Translations under genes and position numbers: made by a program
Shown: positions 44,757 to 57,672 of the stretch, in pieces
Position numbering within the stretch: position 1 is the stretch's first letter
Layout of the letters: every line of letters starts with the position of its first letter
Notes under the pieces: model-generated
Database searches by the model: none
Seen by the model: the letters and a program-made list of their open reading frames with translations, nothing else
What the model was told of the DNA's origin: nothing
NCBI GenBank assembly: GCA_050084515.1
Contig: CM114271.1
Span: 60,326,001-60,390,000, forward strand
DNA length: 64,000 bases
From: Blasia pusilla
Lineage: Eukaryota > Marchantiophyta > Marchantiopsida > Blasiales
Reading direction: 5' to 3'

Positions 44757-44886
44757 TTGGAGATATTTTGGTACTTCTCGCCTACGTGTATGGATGCCAT
44801 GAGTAAGCATGGGATCGTGTGTGTTTGTGTGTGTGTTCGATGATATTAATGTTTGTTGTGTAACGATGTGTATGCGCACGATAATT
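44757..44886 (+). repeat. 130-bp block repeated on both sides of the 3' LTR
   Basis: TTGGAGATATTTTGGTACTT onward matches 45,402-45,520 closely (TTCTCGCC, GTATGGATGCCATGAG, GTGTTTGTGTG). Either the LTR tail of an adjacent LTR or a 3' untranslated segment duplicated with the LTR. Confidence 0.75.
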
Positions 44887-45515
44887 ATCACGACTATTAG
44901 GATAGATCGATAGGATCTAGCAGAGCGTCTGCATTAGTAGTAGAGGATAAGCCCAAGAGGTCGAGGATGACATGTTGAGGCCCCGGGAAACCCTAGAGAG
45001 CAGGTTTTCCCTTCGTTTCCGCTCATTTGGAGCCATATAGAGAAACTTAAAATTTTTGGCAAGTTTCCATATTTGGGATATAAAGTGTCCACTTCGGGAG
45101 GTGGCCCTTTACCCGCTACAGCAGGTCAAGAGCCAAGGAGGTGACCTGCGAGCATAGGTTATCGTTGAGAGGGCTTGGGAGAGGAAAGGGGATATACCTC
45201 CAAGAGAGAGAGCTTGAGAGCTCATTCTCTCTTTGTTGAACCTCTTGGCACAAGGCGGCAGAGCTATGGTCCCTTGCCTTGTGAATGTAACCTAAGCCTT
45301 TCATTAGGAGAGTGGGTTTGGTTTGACATGAGAGAGAGTGCACACCTTTGAGAGCTATGGTGTCAGATGGTGTAGAGAGAGATTGTATCTTACTTTAATT
45401 GGAGATGTTTTGGTACTTCTCGCCTCTGTGTATGGATGCCATGAGTTAGCATGGGATCATATGTGTTTGTGTGTTTGTTCGACGACAACGATGTTTGTTG
45501 TCTTGCAATGAGTAT
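44887..45515 (+). mobile_element. Inner gypsy 3' LTR
   Basis: The first 515 bp match the 5' LTR (24,799-25,318). The remainder is the repeated 120-bp block. It ends just before GCGAA, the presumed target duplication, after which the outer gypsy gag resumes. Confidence 0.72.
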
Positions 45516-46100
45516 GCGAACGGCATGTTGGTCTGGGTGAACCTAGAGGTCGTGTACCTAGTGGCCCCATTGGCAATCCTGAAGTTGGATATGCTTGAGG
45601 GGTTGATGGAGTTGCATGTGGAGGAGGTAGAGTTCCATCACCTAGACGCATCAAGGGAGACGTAGTAGTGAGGCTAGGATGGTTGGTCAAATACAACAAT
45701 TGGAGCAATAGATTGCCGCTATGGGGTTGAAGTTACCCGATGCCAGATCAATGGCATCGACGTCTTATATAGGAGCCAAAGATATGGGAGATCGTGGTTG
45801 GATGTGCTCGACTGTATAGATGGAGGCAACGGCTGCTATAACTTGTAGATCTGACAAAGAGTTGGATCCATAGAAAGGGGAAACGAGGAAACACACCTGG
45901 CCTCTTTAATCTTTCACATTGTCTGAGGCAATTAAGACTCCATGGATGGATCCTCATCAAAGTTCCATGAGGTTTGATGTTGCGGGTGTGCAAACACAGA
46001 GGGCGATGGGGGAAGCGAGTGCAATGACTCCTTTTGCATATGCTCAAATGGAGTTGGTGTCGAGTACATTGTTGGGGGCGTCCACTGCTATGTAACGCGC
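45516..46100 (+). pseudogene. Outer gypsy gag, 3' part
   Basis: It aligns with inner gypsy 27,945-28,510: GGTCTGGGTGAACCTAGAGG, the VEEVEFHHLDASRET frame, the TMSSLMQ-type tail region and the GGAGTTGAAGTTACCCGATGC block. Frames are broken. It is the continuation of 23,890-24,792. Confidence 0.75.
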
Positions 46101-46620
46101 CCCATGGTTTTTTTCTTCTGATGTTACGACATTGGGAGTTACACCCGCCGCTAGACTTGCGGTCAAGCGTGGCATGGTGTTGCTAGGTATTGTGTTGCTG
46201 GATAACCGAGACAAGATCTTCCAATTGGCAAGTCCATGAGGCAGATTGTTCAATCCGTAATGAGTCTTGTTAGATTCTAGATCGCAACCCCTGATGTTGG
46301 GGAAGGTGACATTCACAGGTTTGGGCCTCGCGAGGATCAATGTGGAACATTGCCCATTCAAGATACAGACGTCCCTAGGTGGTGTGAGTACGACGTAATT
46401 TATCACATGACACGAGGTCGTGGTGAGGATTCGCCCAAGACATCATTGAGACGAGCCTGTGGTGCAAGGCAAGGCAATAATGACTAATATCGAGTCCTAT
46501 GACGTCTTTTTCAGAGACTAGCTTGTTACTCATGCCCGCCAAGAAGGATCTGCATGGCAATTGGACAGATAGACGGATGTGTGGACATTACCGACCTATC
46601 AATCGTGGATCCAACGTACA
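46101..46620 (+). pseudogene. Outer gypsy protease fused to RT start, methyltransferase absent
   Basis: LLDS-type protease remnant followed by PLMLGKVTFTGLGL, TRHEVVV-like and ESYDVFF (46,265-46,510), then directly LLMPAKKDLHGNWTDRRMCG and HYRPINR (46,520-46,600), the start of a Ty3/gypsy reverse transcriptase. In the inner copy the same protease is followed by at least 1 kb of methyltransferase. RT is cut off at about 46,640 by a minus-strand element. Confidence 0.75.
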
Positions 46621-46676
46621 TCCCTCTGCATGTGGCATTCCTAGGCAGTATGCCCTTGGGATCCGCAGGTGCTACA

Positions 46677-48308
46677 TCAGATGTTGGGCCTCATCAGACC
46701 TAGCCGTCTTCTGGGGTCTTTCTGGGCCGCCAGATGTACCTTCAATTCTGCCATTTGCTTACTTAACTCTTCCATGGCCGACTTGCCAGCCTTCCTTGCT
46801 GTCCCCCTTACTGGACTTTCGGACCGTTGGGGAAGGTGCTTTGTGGGTCGGGTTTTCCTTCGGTGCTTGGGAGAGTGGTGGCGCGTGCTTTTTCCTTTAC
46901 GTTTAGATTTTACATCTATTTCCGAGTCCGAGGACTCCGAAGTATCCCCCATAGAGGATTCCGTGTCTGTGGAGGACGCTTCGTCCTCCGACGAAGCACT
47001 TGTTTGCGACGAACCTCGGCGTTGGTGACGCCGTCTTTGTGTTTTATGGGACTTCTCTGAGGCTTCGTAAGCCTCTACGGAGGCTATGACTGCTTCTAGG
47101 GAATCTCGTTGGCCTCGCCGGCAGTACCGGTCCATTTCCTTAGACAGTCGACACGAACCAATCTACTAGTTGTGAGGTAGTGGTGTGTTCCAGTTTATTC
47201 ACCAGGCTGTGAAACCTTTGTGTGTACTCCCGGAGAGTTTCCTTCTTTTTTCGTTTCAGGTCGCGAAGCTTCGTAAGAAGCCTGTCCTCGAACTCCAGGT
47301 TGCGGAACTCATGTAGGAAGGACTCCAATACCCTTTTCCATGTTTCCGTAACGTCCGCTCCGAGACCCTCGTACCAATGGCTTGCTCGCTTCTTAAGCAG
47401 GCTAGGAAAGAATCGCAACAAGTCCTCCTCTGAGCCTTCCCCATTTGCCTTGGCTACATGGGTAAATTCCATCACAAAGTTGTCCACATCATCTCGCCGT
47501 CCCCCAGCAAAGATGGGATACCTGAGCAGCGTCTACCTAGTATTGGCCATGGGGAATGGTCTGCTGCTAGGTCCCGGGCTTGAGGCTCGGGAGGGAGGAG
47601 GTAGCGGCTCCGCTCTAGTTGATTTGGTCGGCCCCGCGTCCCCTGACTCTCCAAAAGGGTCCCAGGTTGACTCTTCGTCCGACTGCGAATTGGCAGGGGA
47701 CGTAGTGGAGAGTTTGTTCCTATCTCTCTTCTTGCTCTTGGGCCCGTGCGAAGATTTAAGCGGGAGACGACCAGAGGTCTCAAGCCGGGTGATCTTCTTG
47801 TTGCTTACTCCGTCGATCGGCTCGCTGATCTCGCGAAGAGGGCCGGGAGTCTGCCATGAGCCCCTTCTGGGATCCGGGAACTTGCTTCCGCACCCACGGT
47901 CGCTAAAAGGTAGGGTTCCATGGAGGGAAAATTAAAGGTTTCTACTTCCTAAGCCTACAGAAGTGTGCCAGGTGCTCTTAATCTTCTTGTCAGGTTTTCC
48001 TCCCATAAATAGAAGTACCGGGTCATCACCAAGTACAATTGACGTTCATGGGCGGAGCACCGTTCGAGGACTGGTTTATTGACAAGGCTAATTAATTGTT
48101 CTATCTTTTCTAGCACCAATGTAGCAAATCTGTTGTTATCTTCTTTCATCCATTGTATGAGGGGAATAGCTAGAGATATCAGATGGTCTTCCGTAAGAAC
48201 TAGCTGGTTGGGTCTTCCAAGAGCCGAGGCTTCTTTCCCCGCTTCCGGATTTCCCATGTATCTCTCTCCCTTTTCAGCAAAGAATATGATCCCCGCCAGC
48301 GGCGCCAA
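46677..48308 (-). pseudogene. Second gypsy family: gag on the minus strand
   Basis: From 48,308 leftwards: ITNLVLEKIEQLI-type N-terminal helices (ORF to 47,955), a Pro/Arg-rich linker, then the retrotransposon gag core RASHWYEGLGADVTETWKRV, SFLHEFRNLEFEDRLLTKLR and LREYTQRFHSLVNKLEHTT (47,487-47,140), then a Ser/Asp- and Lys/Arg-rich tail (47,135-46,677; KRKGKSTRHHSPKHRRK). Stops and a frameshift at 47,472-47,490 break it. No zinc knuckle or pol follows: the element is cut at about 46,670. Confidence 0.75.
48289..48307 (-). other. Primer binding site of the minus-strand gypsy
   Basis: Minus strand TGGCGCCGCTGGCGGGGAT, the plant gypsy primer site pattern TGGCGCCGTTGCCGGGGA with few changes. 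It sits 11 bp from the LTR end and overlaps the start of the gag reading frame. Confidence 0.8.
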
Positions 48309-48317
48309 AAAGTTTCT

Positions 48318-49535
48318 TGCTATATGTAATGTACAAGTGTTTCTATTTTATAGTCGTTTTAATAAGTTCGATCCCCAAGAGGATCATTGTTTGATGAAAA
48401 GAGAGTTCGGAATTACAATTCTGTGGTAATAGTTGTATTTAACTGTGGGTGAGTAATATTCAATGTCTTATCAATATCTTCTGATTTTTCTTAGTACCAA
48501 AGGATCTTTTCTCGATTCTCTCTAGTGGAATTGACAGCATGTTCAAGTAGATTTTCCTCTCGACATCAAGAAACCTCAGAGAGATCTTAACATAAAAGCT
48601 GACTTCTCCTACTTTCAGAACTCAATCCGTCTCGGCAGGTTACTCTCTGTCAAACAGATTTCCTACAACTCATGTTGATTATTTCACTGATGAGAAAGGT
48701 TCGCCTGATTCACTCTTCACTCTGCATACCCAAAAAGAATACTCAGACATAAGCATCGCACATCAGAATGAATGAATGATTTCTTTACTACTCCATCAAG
48801 AACGAGAAAGCTTCAAAGTGTATACAAGCTCGAGAGGGTACTACTCTCTTGCTCTGACCATTCCTACAACACAAGGACTTTGTAAGAGAATGATGATTAT
48901 GGCTTCTGCCTTGCTTCTTAAATATTCGCTGGAGTGGAAGTGATCCAAAGATTCGAAATGTTCTTGATGAACCTAGTGTCTCTTCACTATTTCTAACTAC
49001 CTAGATCTATGGTTCTCTTAGCTTTTCCTACGATCCTTGTGAATTCGCGGTACAAAACTATCCTAACTACCAATTTGATACAAAGGGTCGCGCCCTTTCC
49101 TAGTTTAACTGTTCTAACATGTGTCGCTTGAAATCACAGTCCTTCTTAGCTTTGCTTCGTTGGACTTCATGAGGACAAAGTACTCCATGCTTCGTTCTTA
49201 TTTCCGGTGCTTTGTGTAAGAGCGAAATACTTCTTTCTTTTTTTCTTCGTGATGCTTCGTTATGTTGCGAAGCACTTCAAAGACAGAGTTTTGTACATCT
49301 TCGTTGAGCTTCGTTAAGCTTCGTTCTGAGTCTTGAGACTTTGTTATTGCGTTTTCCTCTCATCTAAGGCAAATCCTTGATCTTCCATCTCTCTACCTTG
49401 TCCCAGGAGCTTCGTGATTTACTCATTCTTCCTCATAATAATAAATAATCATAATCAAAATCATAATATACAAGAGTCTTTGTTGAATAAAAAGATATAT
49501 TCTTCAAGAGTACAAAATTGTGGGTATCACAATAT
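48318..49535 (-). mobile_element. 5' LTR of the minus-strand gypsy
   Basis: About 1.2 kb between the primer site and the point where outer gypsy integrase resumes (49,540). It ends ...TAGCA next to the primer site on the minus strand. A region at 49,150-49,330 has many GCTTCGTT words in loose tandem. No second LTR was found. Confidence 0.65.
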
Positions 49536-49539
49536 AGTA

Positions 49540-50280
49540 ACTCATCCTTCATAGATAGCACGTTTGGTGGGTCATGCCCATGAGGAGTTGGGTCATTTTT
49601 GAATGAACCAAACGTACAGCTTGGTGGCGAGGCATGCAGACTGACGTTCAATAGTTTGTTGCTAGGTATATGGTGTGCTTGGGTTCGGGCATTGTTCAAT
49701 GCTCCAACTCCACAGTTGCATCCACTACCGATCATGGATTTAGGTTATAGATGGAGTTTGGATTTTGCAAGACCTTTACCTTTGACGGAGCACCATAGTC
49801 ATTATGTCATGGTGATAGTCGAACTCTTCTTGAATAGGATAGAGTTGGTTGCATTGTGTAACAAAGCAAGTGAATGAGTAGCGTATGCCTTCCAAGATCG
49901 AGTGGTGAGTCATTACGGCGTACCAGTTGAGGTGGTGACAGATCAAGGTACAGAGTTTCACGGGGAATTCCAAGCCTTGTTTGATCAAACGTTGATCGAC
50001 CACCACACCACTCTACGAGATCATCCAAGGCGGACACACTATCTGAGTAAATTTGTAGATGACGAGGCTGAAGAAATCATAGACTAGATCAAATGTAGAT
50101 TTCCGAGCTTCCCTCGGATGGAGGGTTGTGCACATGGTGAAGAGAGATTTATGTAAGTATTGCTTGCAAAGAGGTTACCTAGGAGATTGGGACCTCTAGT
50201 TGCCATGGTTGGCGATGGGATACAGATTCAACATGCACGCATCCTTAGCATCTTTCTCACTGTATTTGTTGCTTTAGCTT
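49540..50280 (+). pseudogene. Outer gypsy integrase
   Basis: HAHEELGHF (HHCC lead), ARxSWCAWVRALFNAPTPQL-like segment, SLDFARPLPLTEHHSHYVM (first Asp) and EVVTDQGTEFHGEFQALFDQ (second Asp), 49,902-50,000. It parallels the inner copy but has diverged at many sites. It breaks off near 50,275 at ASLAS-type sequence, where another element begins. Confidence 0.82.
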
Positions 50281-51186
50281 TAGTGTGGTGTGGAAAAGTA
50301 TTGCACATTTGATTGATGCATCCCTCAAAGAAGTTGGTATTGAATTTCCTCAAGATGTGCTTAATGTTATGGATTTTTGGCCATTTCTTGTCTGATACCT
50401 TGTCAGACGTAAAAGTCAAGAAGAATTCGGGGATACCCCACTTATTGACCACTTCTTTGAGGTCCCTAATGTGCCGTCAATGCCAAGATGGGCTTCTTGG
50501 GATGTTTGCACTAAAGTTGTGCCTACACAGTTGAGAATACAGTTCCTCATTAGGCAATTCTAGTTGCATGCGTCTCAACTAATCAAGCTCTCGATTAAGA
50601 ATGCATGTGCGCGTAGAAGATCCAAGGGCTATCCATTAAGGTAACTGATTCATGATAAGAATATAGGGCTTATACAACATAGAAACACTAAACAATTGTT
50701 TAGTGGGTGAATGAAGACACTCCAAAAATGATGAGCTCCTAGAAAAATAACCCCTAATGTGCGAGAACAGGAAAGGAAATATGCCAATTTTAGTAGGAGT
50801 GTGTTAGGGGACACACCTTTCTTATTACTAAGAAATTGTTCTCGAAAGTGTGCACTAACTCTAAGGTGGACCTTACCGGTATGAAAAATATCATAGAACG
50901 ACATACTTTTCCTAGGGAGGGAGTAATGTATGTCGTGCAAAATGTTCAATTATGCATTGTATGAGTAGGCTGTCATACAATGTGTGAGCTATCCCTTTTT
51001 CTGGGATCTCTTGAAAATGGCATCGATAGATGAGGATGGTAAAACAACCAGTCCAGATGTCGGGTTGGGTAGCTCAATTAATGGCATGTAGTGTGGATAG
51101 AGCTCATTAACATAGAGGTTCACCAACAACACTTTCCTTACTTGTCTATACAAGTAATATGGGACGATAGGGAGGGAGGGCTGCAT
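50228..51186 (-). pseudogene. Probable Helitron Rep-type protein remnant
   Basis: Minus-strand frames from 51,186 down: SLPIVPYYLYRQVRKVLLVN and LYVNELYPHYMPLIELPNP, then RKSMSFYDIFHTGKVH and FREQFLSNKKG, then KWGIPEFFLTFTSDKVSDKK and WPKIHNIKHILRKFN (50,452-50,350). The last resembles the Helitron_like_N domain (PDLFITFTCNPxWPEI pattern), the lead-in to the HUH nuclease. The HUH box itself is not present. Stops and frameshifts. I am moderately sure of the family. Confidence 0.45.
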
Positions 51187-54100
51187 ATTCTAGCCAACCA
51201 AGGGACAGTCGATTAGTGAGTCCATATAAAAATCCCTTATGGAGCTCATTCTATTTTTTTATGAATGGCCATACAAGAATCAGCAAGGGACAAGAACTGC
51301 ACATGAAAAGGACTCACCTCCAACACATCTCTCATATAAGCAAGGGTCATGTAGATATTGTGGCCCATTTGGCCACCAACACTTCTGCAATGGGAACAAA
51401 CGTAAAATTTACTTGGAGCTGGTATAATGTACTATAGCATATAACCATTGCATAATGCATAAGAGGGATAAATATGTGTAGTTAACAATGCCATCCTTAA
51501 CTTGCCATTATTATATGATACCATGCCACGGAACCCACAACACCTCATATGATTTATGAGAGATGATCATTGTTTATTCCAGATAGGCAGTTCACTGACG
51601 TTAGGCCATGCTCTACTTACATGTTTTTGTAGTAGTCTATTGTTTTTTTCTACCCTAGCTCTTGCGTATGCCCTACAAAATTTAACCTTGATCAATTGAG
51701 AGGCCTTCTACGTCCTATAGCTATGGGATTGGTAGATCTAACCATGACATATACTACCACTCACCATATGTAGGACAAAGAACGGCTTGGAAATAAATAA
51801 ATATTGGTAGACATAACCCATCCATAGACATAACTACTAACTGCAAGTATGTTGGGGAATCGCGTACGTCTCTTTGTGTCCTGGAAGGTAGCTTTGTTAA
51901 TGCAGCTAGCTGAGCAACTTTTGAGCTAGATAATGTTGCCATTGGTGCTAGAGCTGAGGGAGATCCACAATGCACATGAAGGGGGTTATAAAGGAGTTTC
52001 TTGTATATCCCATACACATATCCGATTATGGTAGCATCAATTGAGGCAGGTACATGTAGTTGCAGACCCCAACCTACATAAGAACATCCAACACAAAAGT
52101 TTGCCTACTTTGTACAAGCATATCCGCTTTTCTATAGTTCAGCTGAACTAGCATAGCCATGTGGTGATGGGATAAAAAAAATTCGAGATATACTAGGTAC
52201 ACCAGATATGTAAGGGCAACCACATTGGACTGCACAACGCGATGTTTGTCATAAGAAATAGGCAGTGAACATACTTGTTGCAGTGGTAATTGAATATATC
52301 AGCATATCATGCACTCCCTAGCAGTAATTATTGTTGTACATATTACTGGGCATAGTTCACAATATGTGCCACATCTCACATAGGGGTCAACACTTGGTAA
52401 TAATTCGGTGAATTGTAGAGTAGCTATAATAAGGTTGTAGAATTAGAATAGGAAAATATACTACCATAAATAGGCTACTAGTGTCATAACATAGAGGAAG
52501 TGCCCATATAAATGTGTTTTATAAAAATTATTAAGGTGTTGTTGGAGTGTGTGTTGGCTGTATTTTGCGTATTAGATGCAAGTGTGGCTAGATAACTCGA
52601 CATGTGGAGACACCAAAAAGAAGTACAAACATTTACCTTCAGATCGTGAGAATAACTCAAAATTAAGAAAGCACGACCCCACGATAAGGGTGAACAAACA
52701 TACCTAATGTGATGGACTATTGATTTTTTCATAGTGCTAGCTATAACCAATCACGGCCGATGTCAGAAAAAACTTCAAGCCGTGATGATTCATGCCAAGA
52801 ATCTTGGATGAATGGAGTTGCAAATGCGTACATCAAGAAATGGATCATGTAAATGTTGAGTATAGACTTCCCTGCAAAAGACATGATTCCCACATGTAGG
52901 CAAGAAGCACTAACCGAGAGAGAGGATGATCTGTGAATAAGTCAACCGTCTATCAAAGTAATCAAATAATTCCTTAAACGATGGGTAGCTCTAAGATAAC
53001 CTAGCATATCTACATCCATGGTACACTACAATAGTTGAGGCATCGGTTGACAACCAAGGAAAATATTTGTAAAGGATGGGAGCTAATCAAAGTAGATTAG
53101 CATGCTACAACGCTTTAGGAGGAAACAAGTTGGACCGAGAAACTGACCATCATTGAGGTTATGTTCAAATGTAGAGCTTTAAGAATATAATGATTTATGT
53201 CGTGCCAATACACATCACTTCCAACATATAGTCGTTGTCATGTACACACATGTCTAAGATCCATCTAGCGATGAATCCTAACATCTCTACACATAAACGA
53301 TTGGATAATTTCAAAAAATTCTTCTACCCCATGTCTTCACACATGGTTGGGATACACTAGCTAGTAATTCTTGCAAACCCCACAACACTAGAATTGTGCT
53401 CTATACCACAAAATGAATCCCACATTCTCTTCTATAGAGAACCAATGTGCATCTGTGTAGGATATAAAGTTGAATACAAACTGTGAATTTTGATGAAATC
53501 GGCAATCAATCGTGCTTCATCCAAACAACCAAATTCATAAATCAGATACACACTGTTGTAACAACAAGAGGAGTGTAGGCAAGGACTCCCAAAATGTGTT
53601 TGATCTTCCTTATTGATCACTCCTAGCCCACTCTTCAAGAGAGAATCCAGGCTCAATACATACAAGCTGCATTGTATCACGGATCCCAACACGGGTCTTC
53701 AATCCTAAGAAGATCACCTCCAAATGAGCTTCATCCGAGATATACCCCTCTGGGCACCTCCATGGATGACCTATACGCACAAGTCACCTCCCTCCTAGTA
53801 GGTCACTACCACTACCAACATGTAGTACACACATACTAACTCCCAAACAACTACACATGTGGTCCCCTCATGAGACCAACTACCAACTGACCCACGACCC
53901 TATAGGTCCAAATGGAGCCATACATGGTTGGGAAGGTCAACCTCTCCAAGGTTGCCACTCCTCATAAAGGGAAGGGTGACCTATACTCGTAGGTTACCTC
54001 CTAAGAGCATGTCACATATTACCTCTCAAAATAGGGAAGTACAAGATCCCTCTAAAGCCTCGATACTATCTCGTCCTACGCCTCATCTACCATGACATAT

Positions 54101-55212
54101 AGCCAAGCAGTAGCAGAACTTTGCTTCAAGAATGTCTACACCAACTCAAAAAAAGTCCTTTCTTAGAGTTCACAAAACGTATGAGCAAGAGTATGGAAAG
54201 TCACAAAAAGAGAGGCACTTGAAGAAGAGCTCAGAAAGGTAGAAAAAGTGCAATTAGAAGAGGAAGTATATAAGCAAGCCAAGAGAGGAGCGGGCATGGG
54301 GTTGATAAGTGGAGAGGTGTCATGAGAATAGAAAGTTGCACGCGATAATTGGGTGGAATTCCTGGTTCAATGAAGGACAACCACGTGTGTATGGCACAAT
54401 AAAATTTAATGGAATTCCCAACAAATCAATAAAACATTTGAGATAACTCGTCTATTGTCCGTATTCATTCCTAGCTTGTAAAGACTAGAAGCACACACTT
54501 GCACGAGTGAACGATGCTAGAGCTCAAACATAGCAAACATCCGGAAGCCAATAAGTAAAACGGAGATGCCCAAAGATAAACCAGAAACCCAAGTCAACCT
54601 CAACAAGCTGTTCAACAGAGAATGCATGGCACAAATGTTTGCAGGTTGCTACAAGGTGGGTGCACAGTCCTTGTTGAGCGCCACGAACTCACCAAGAGTA
54701 GTATTGCGTAGGTGCGAACTACGACTTACAAATGGCACCAAAAAATGGATTTTGAAAAGATGAGAAAGGATGGGTATCCACAGATATAAATGACCCTAGT
54801 CCACAGGGGTGGCTAGCATAGAGGCGACCAAAAACAAACAAGAGGCTAGCGTAGCAAGAATCTCATAGAGTGGTTGAACGTTACAAACCCCTTCAAGCGC
54901 AAATAGAGATGGACAAATAATTGGGCATGCCATCCACTTGAAAAAAACACTTGTGGCACAGGAGCACTAACCAATAAACCTGAGAAAATTCGAGAAAAAA
55001 ATGGAAACATGTTATCATCTCTTTTGTCACGTCAAACATTGCGCTCGTGATGTGCATTCAATTTCCAGCGTATACCCTAAGCGCATTGCAATAGCCCATT
55101 GTCAAGAAGACTGCATTCCACTGATCTAGCGTGCTTGACTTTCTCGAAAGCCATAAGAACCACTGGGAAAGCCTTTACTGTCTCTCGAGACTCCAAATGA
55201 GTTAATGCGCAT
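51187..55212. other. About 4 kb without a recognised gene
   Basis: Short ORFs on both strands (for example 51,754-52,017 and 53,432-53,692, minus) may be further decay of the same minus-strand element, but I recognise no domain. Sequence 53,700-54,400 is C/A-rich with CCTCC words and looks non-coding. Confidence 0.4.
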
Positions 55213-56599
55213 GTGTGGACGAAGTTTCTCAGTTTAACAACCTTTATGTCCTTTATTCGGGTTCATGTCCTATCGTGGATGGAGTGGCAATTGCCGAGTC
55301 CGCGGTTCACCTCCTACCACATACGGAGTGGCCTAGGGTCGCGCTCAAATGTGCCTGTTTGGCGCCTAAACCAAATTGCCAAAGCGCCAATTTTGGGAGC
55401 GTGCAACACTGAACCTCGTAATAATGCAACATTTAGGATACGATTATAGTTTGTAAGACATATATTTGCAATCTGAACTAATGGATTGCCCAGATGTGTT
55501 CGTGAAAGGTTCTTTGTAGACCGCTTTTGATGGTAGCTGATTGGAAACTTGAATTAATTTGTATACAAAATTTGGTTAATAAGGTGCAATCATTGAACAA
55601 AAAAAGACAGTGGGCTGTGCCTTGAGCGTGTGTTTGCATTCGTAAATTGGTTTTATATGCCCTTGTAATATTTTATTTGCCTTTACTACACTAGTATAAC
55701 TCTGTTTTGAATTTTATTCACTTCGAGCTTGGGTGAACCAAGCTCAGGAGGGAACTGATTTCCATAACTCTTAACATACATTACCATTATTGTATTGTAA
55801 GTTGAGGAATACATAACTGATTTAATCTATTGAACTGAGTGTGGATCCTCATATGCTATAAATTGAGCAGTCCATTTGTCAGTCCGTTATTGATTAGTTT
55901 CCATGCATATAATTATGCTGGCCAACAAGTGCAAGTGTTCGACACTAATTCATCTTTTCTAAATAATATGGTGCAGGTCTTGAGATTGCAGGTCAGTTTT
56001 CATAAGTGTATGTTGTTTCTCATGTGTAGAACTGTGCACCTACAATTATGAACTCTATTAGCATATTTTTCGTGCGAATCCACATCGTCATACAACATAC
56101 ATCGCTGACATACCATACTCACATACATACATAACATAGATGATAGCATCCACAAACACAAGTGTACCACAACTTGAAATCCGTGAAAGACCTACTGTCA
56201 TAAAACACGTATAGAATCACATACAATCGAGCCAAACCCACTCCACGATGGGAGAATCTAGATCGAAGCTTGCGGGAAACACCATAGCCAAGAGCTCTAC
56301 TCACTACCAAGGCTAACTCCCAGCAAAGGCTCAACTCAAGAACGACGTTCTTTGAGTGCACTCCATCTTATATCCTCCAACCTAAGAGCGGGCCCTACTG
56401 GAAAAGTCACGCTCAACTGAGTAACCCCCAACCCTATGTATGAAATCGCATCTCTACCTAGATACTGCGGCCCTACATAAGATATGGCCTCTACTAGCAC
56501 ACTATACTCTACGACATAATCCGTATGGTCATGACACATTGTACTGCCAAATTGGCATACCAGAAGACAAACTTTGATATGTTAGTATACAGTAGGACA
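55213..56599. other. No recognised gene
   Basis: Two overlapping plus-strand frames at 55,213-55,449 (GVAIAESAVHLLPHTEWPRV) have balanced composition but no identity. The rest is A/T-rich. Confidence 0.35.
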
Positions 56600-57672
56600 A
56601 GGATTGTCATTCACGCAATATAGTATGTCGAGGTCAATTAAGTTCAACTCAAGTTTACCTAGTGATGCCATCCAAAAATCTCCAGGTGGACCATTCAACA
56701 AGGATGCATTGACTCTTTATGGTCCCACACGGGAAGCTTGGATAGACGCATCTCGATTCCCGGATTTCCTCTTAGGAGAGGAATGATTGCTCCATTTCCA
56801 AACACACTTCAAAAAACCAAAGCCAGACTTAAAACATCATTTGGGACCAACATTTTACTATTGGTGTGCATATGGGCCACAAGATTGGCGCAATATGGTG
56901 GGGAGGGACTTACCCCTTAAGAGTTTCAAAGAGAACATTCAAAAGGAAGGTGGTAAAGTTAGTAGGCTTGAGAGCCAATTCAAGTGTTTAGGGCTTTTCC
57001 AATGGAGAGGCTGCCAGTGTCACTTTATTGTAATATCCCCTCATACAAGGCCTGGTTGCATGTTGATCAAGTTTCTTCAACCCAAACACATTGACGAAGT
57101 TGGTAATTTTTGTCATGGTGAATTGGATAAGACATCTTTGGTTGCCAATGCCAATATTGCTCCAAAATTGAGCTCTACATGCCGAGACTTTATAGAACGT
57201 TTGCTCCAGGTCAATATTAGTCCCCGCTATATTATTAGAATGCATACCAAGTGGACCAGAAACCATATGAGAGACAAAGCCAATGGATCCTATACTCTTG
57301 CAAGGGATGCTATGCTCAGCCATCAAGACATCCTAAACATAAAAATGCAATGAGGAGGTGGGAAGGTGGATATGACGGGACAGATGATGCAACCGCCATA
57401 CACATGTGGGTTTGGAGGCATCCTGAACATGCCATACTTTACAAACCATTTGATCGTGTCAATAAAAACCCATTTACCCTTGTATTCTCCACCCTATGGA
57501 TGCTCCAAAATCAAGTCAGATTTGGAGACGGAGGCGCCATTAGTATGGACGTGACACATAGAACCGACACATATGAGGTGACTCTCCATTGTTTCGAATA
57601 TGATGTACAACCATGTATGGTTGTTGGGAGGTTTACTTTCAAACACAAGCTTTCGAGTTCAAAATTTGATTA
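56600..57672 (+). pseudogene. MULE/FAR1-like transposase remnant
   Basis: A frame with one early stop runs 56,604-57,353 (SRFPDFLLGEE, then FYYWCAYGPQDWRNMVGRDL, SQFKCLGLFQWRGCQCHFIV, LVANANIAPKLSSTCRDFIE and RYIIRMHTKWTRNHMRDKAN), then a shift to MRRWEGGYDGTDDATAIHMW and WMLQNQVRFGDGGAISMDVT. The last piece is the first-Asp strand of MULE-type DDE transposases (GxxxxxDxTHxTNxY). Upstream it has the DNA-binding lead typical of FAR1/MULE proteins. Cut off at 57,672. Confidence 0.6.

Noticed and set aside
47222-47935. 237-codon plus-strand ORF, the longest in the window
   Set aside because: Exactly antisense to the gag core on the minus strand; its Ser/Arg/Leu-rich translation has no domain.
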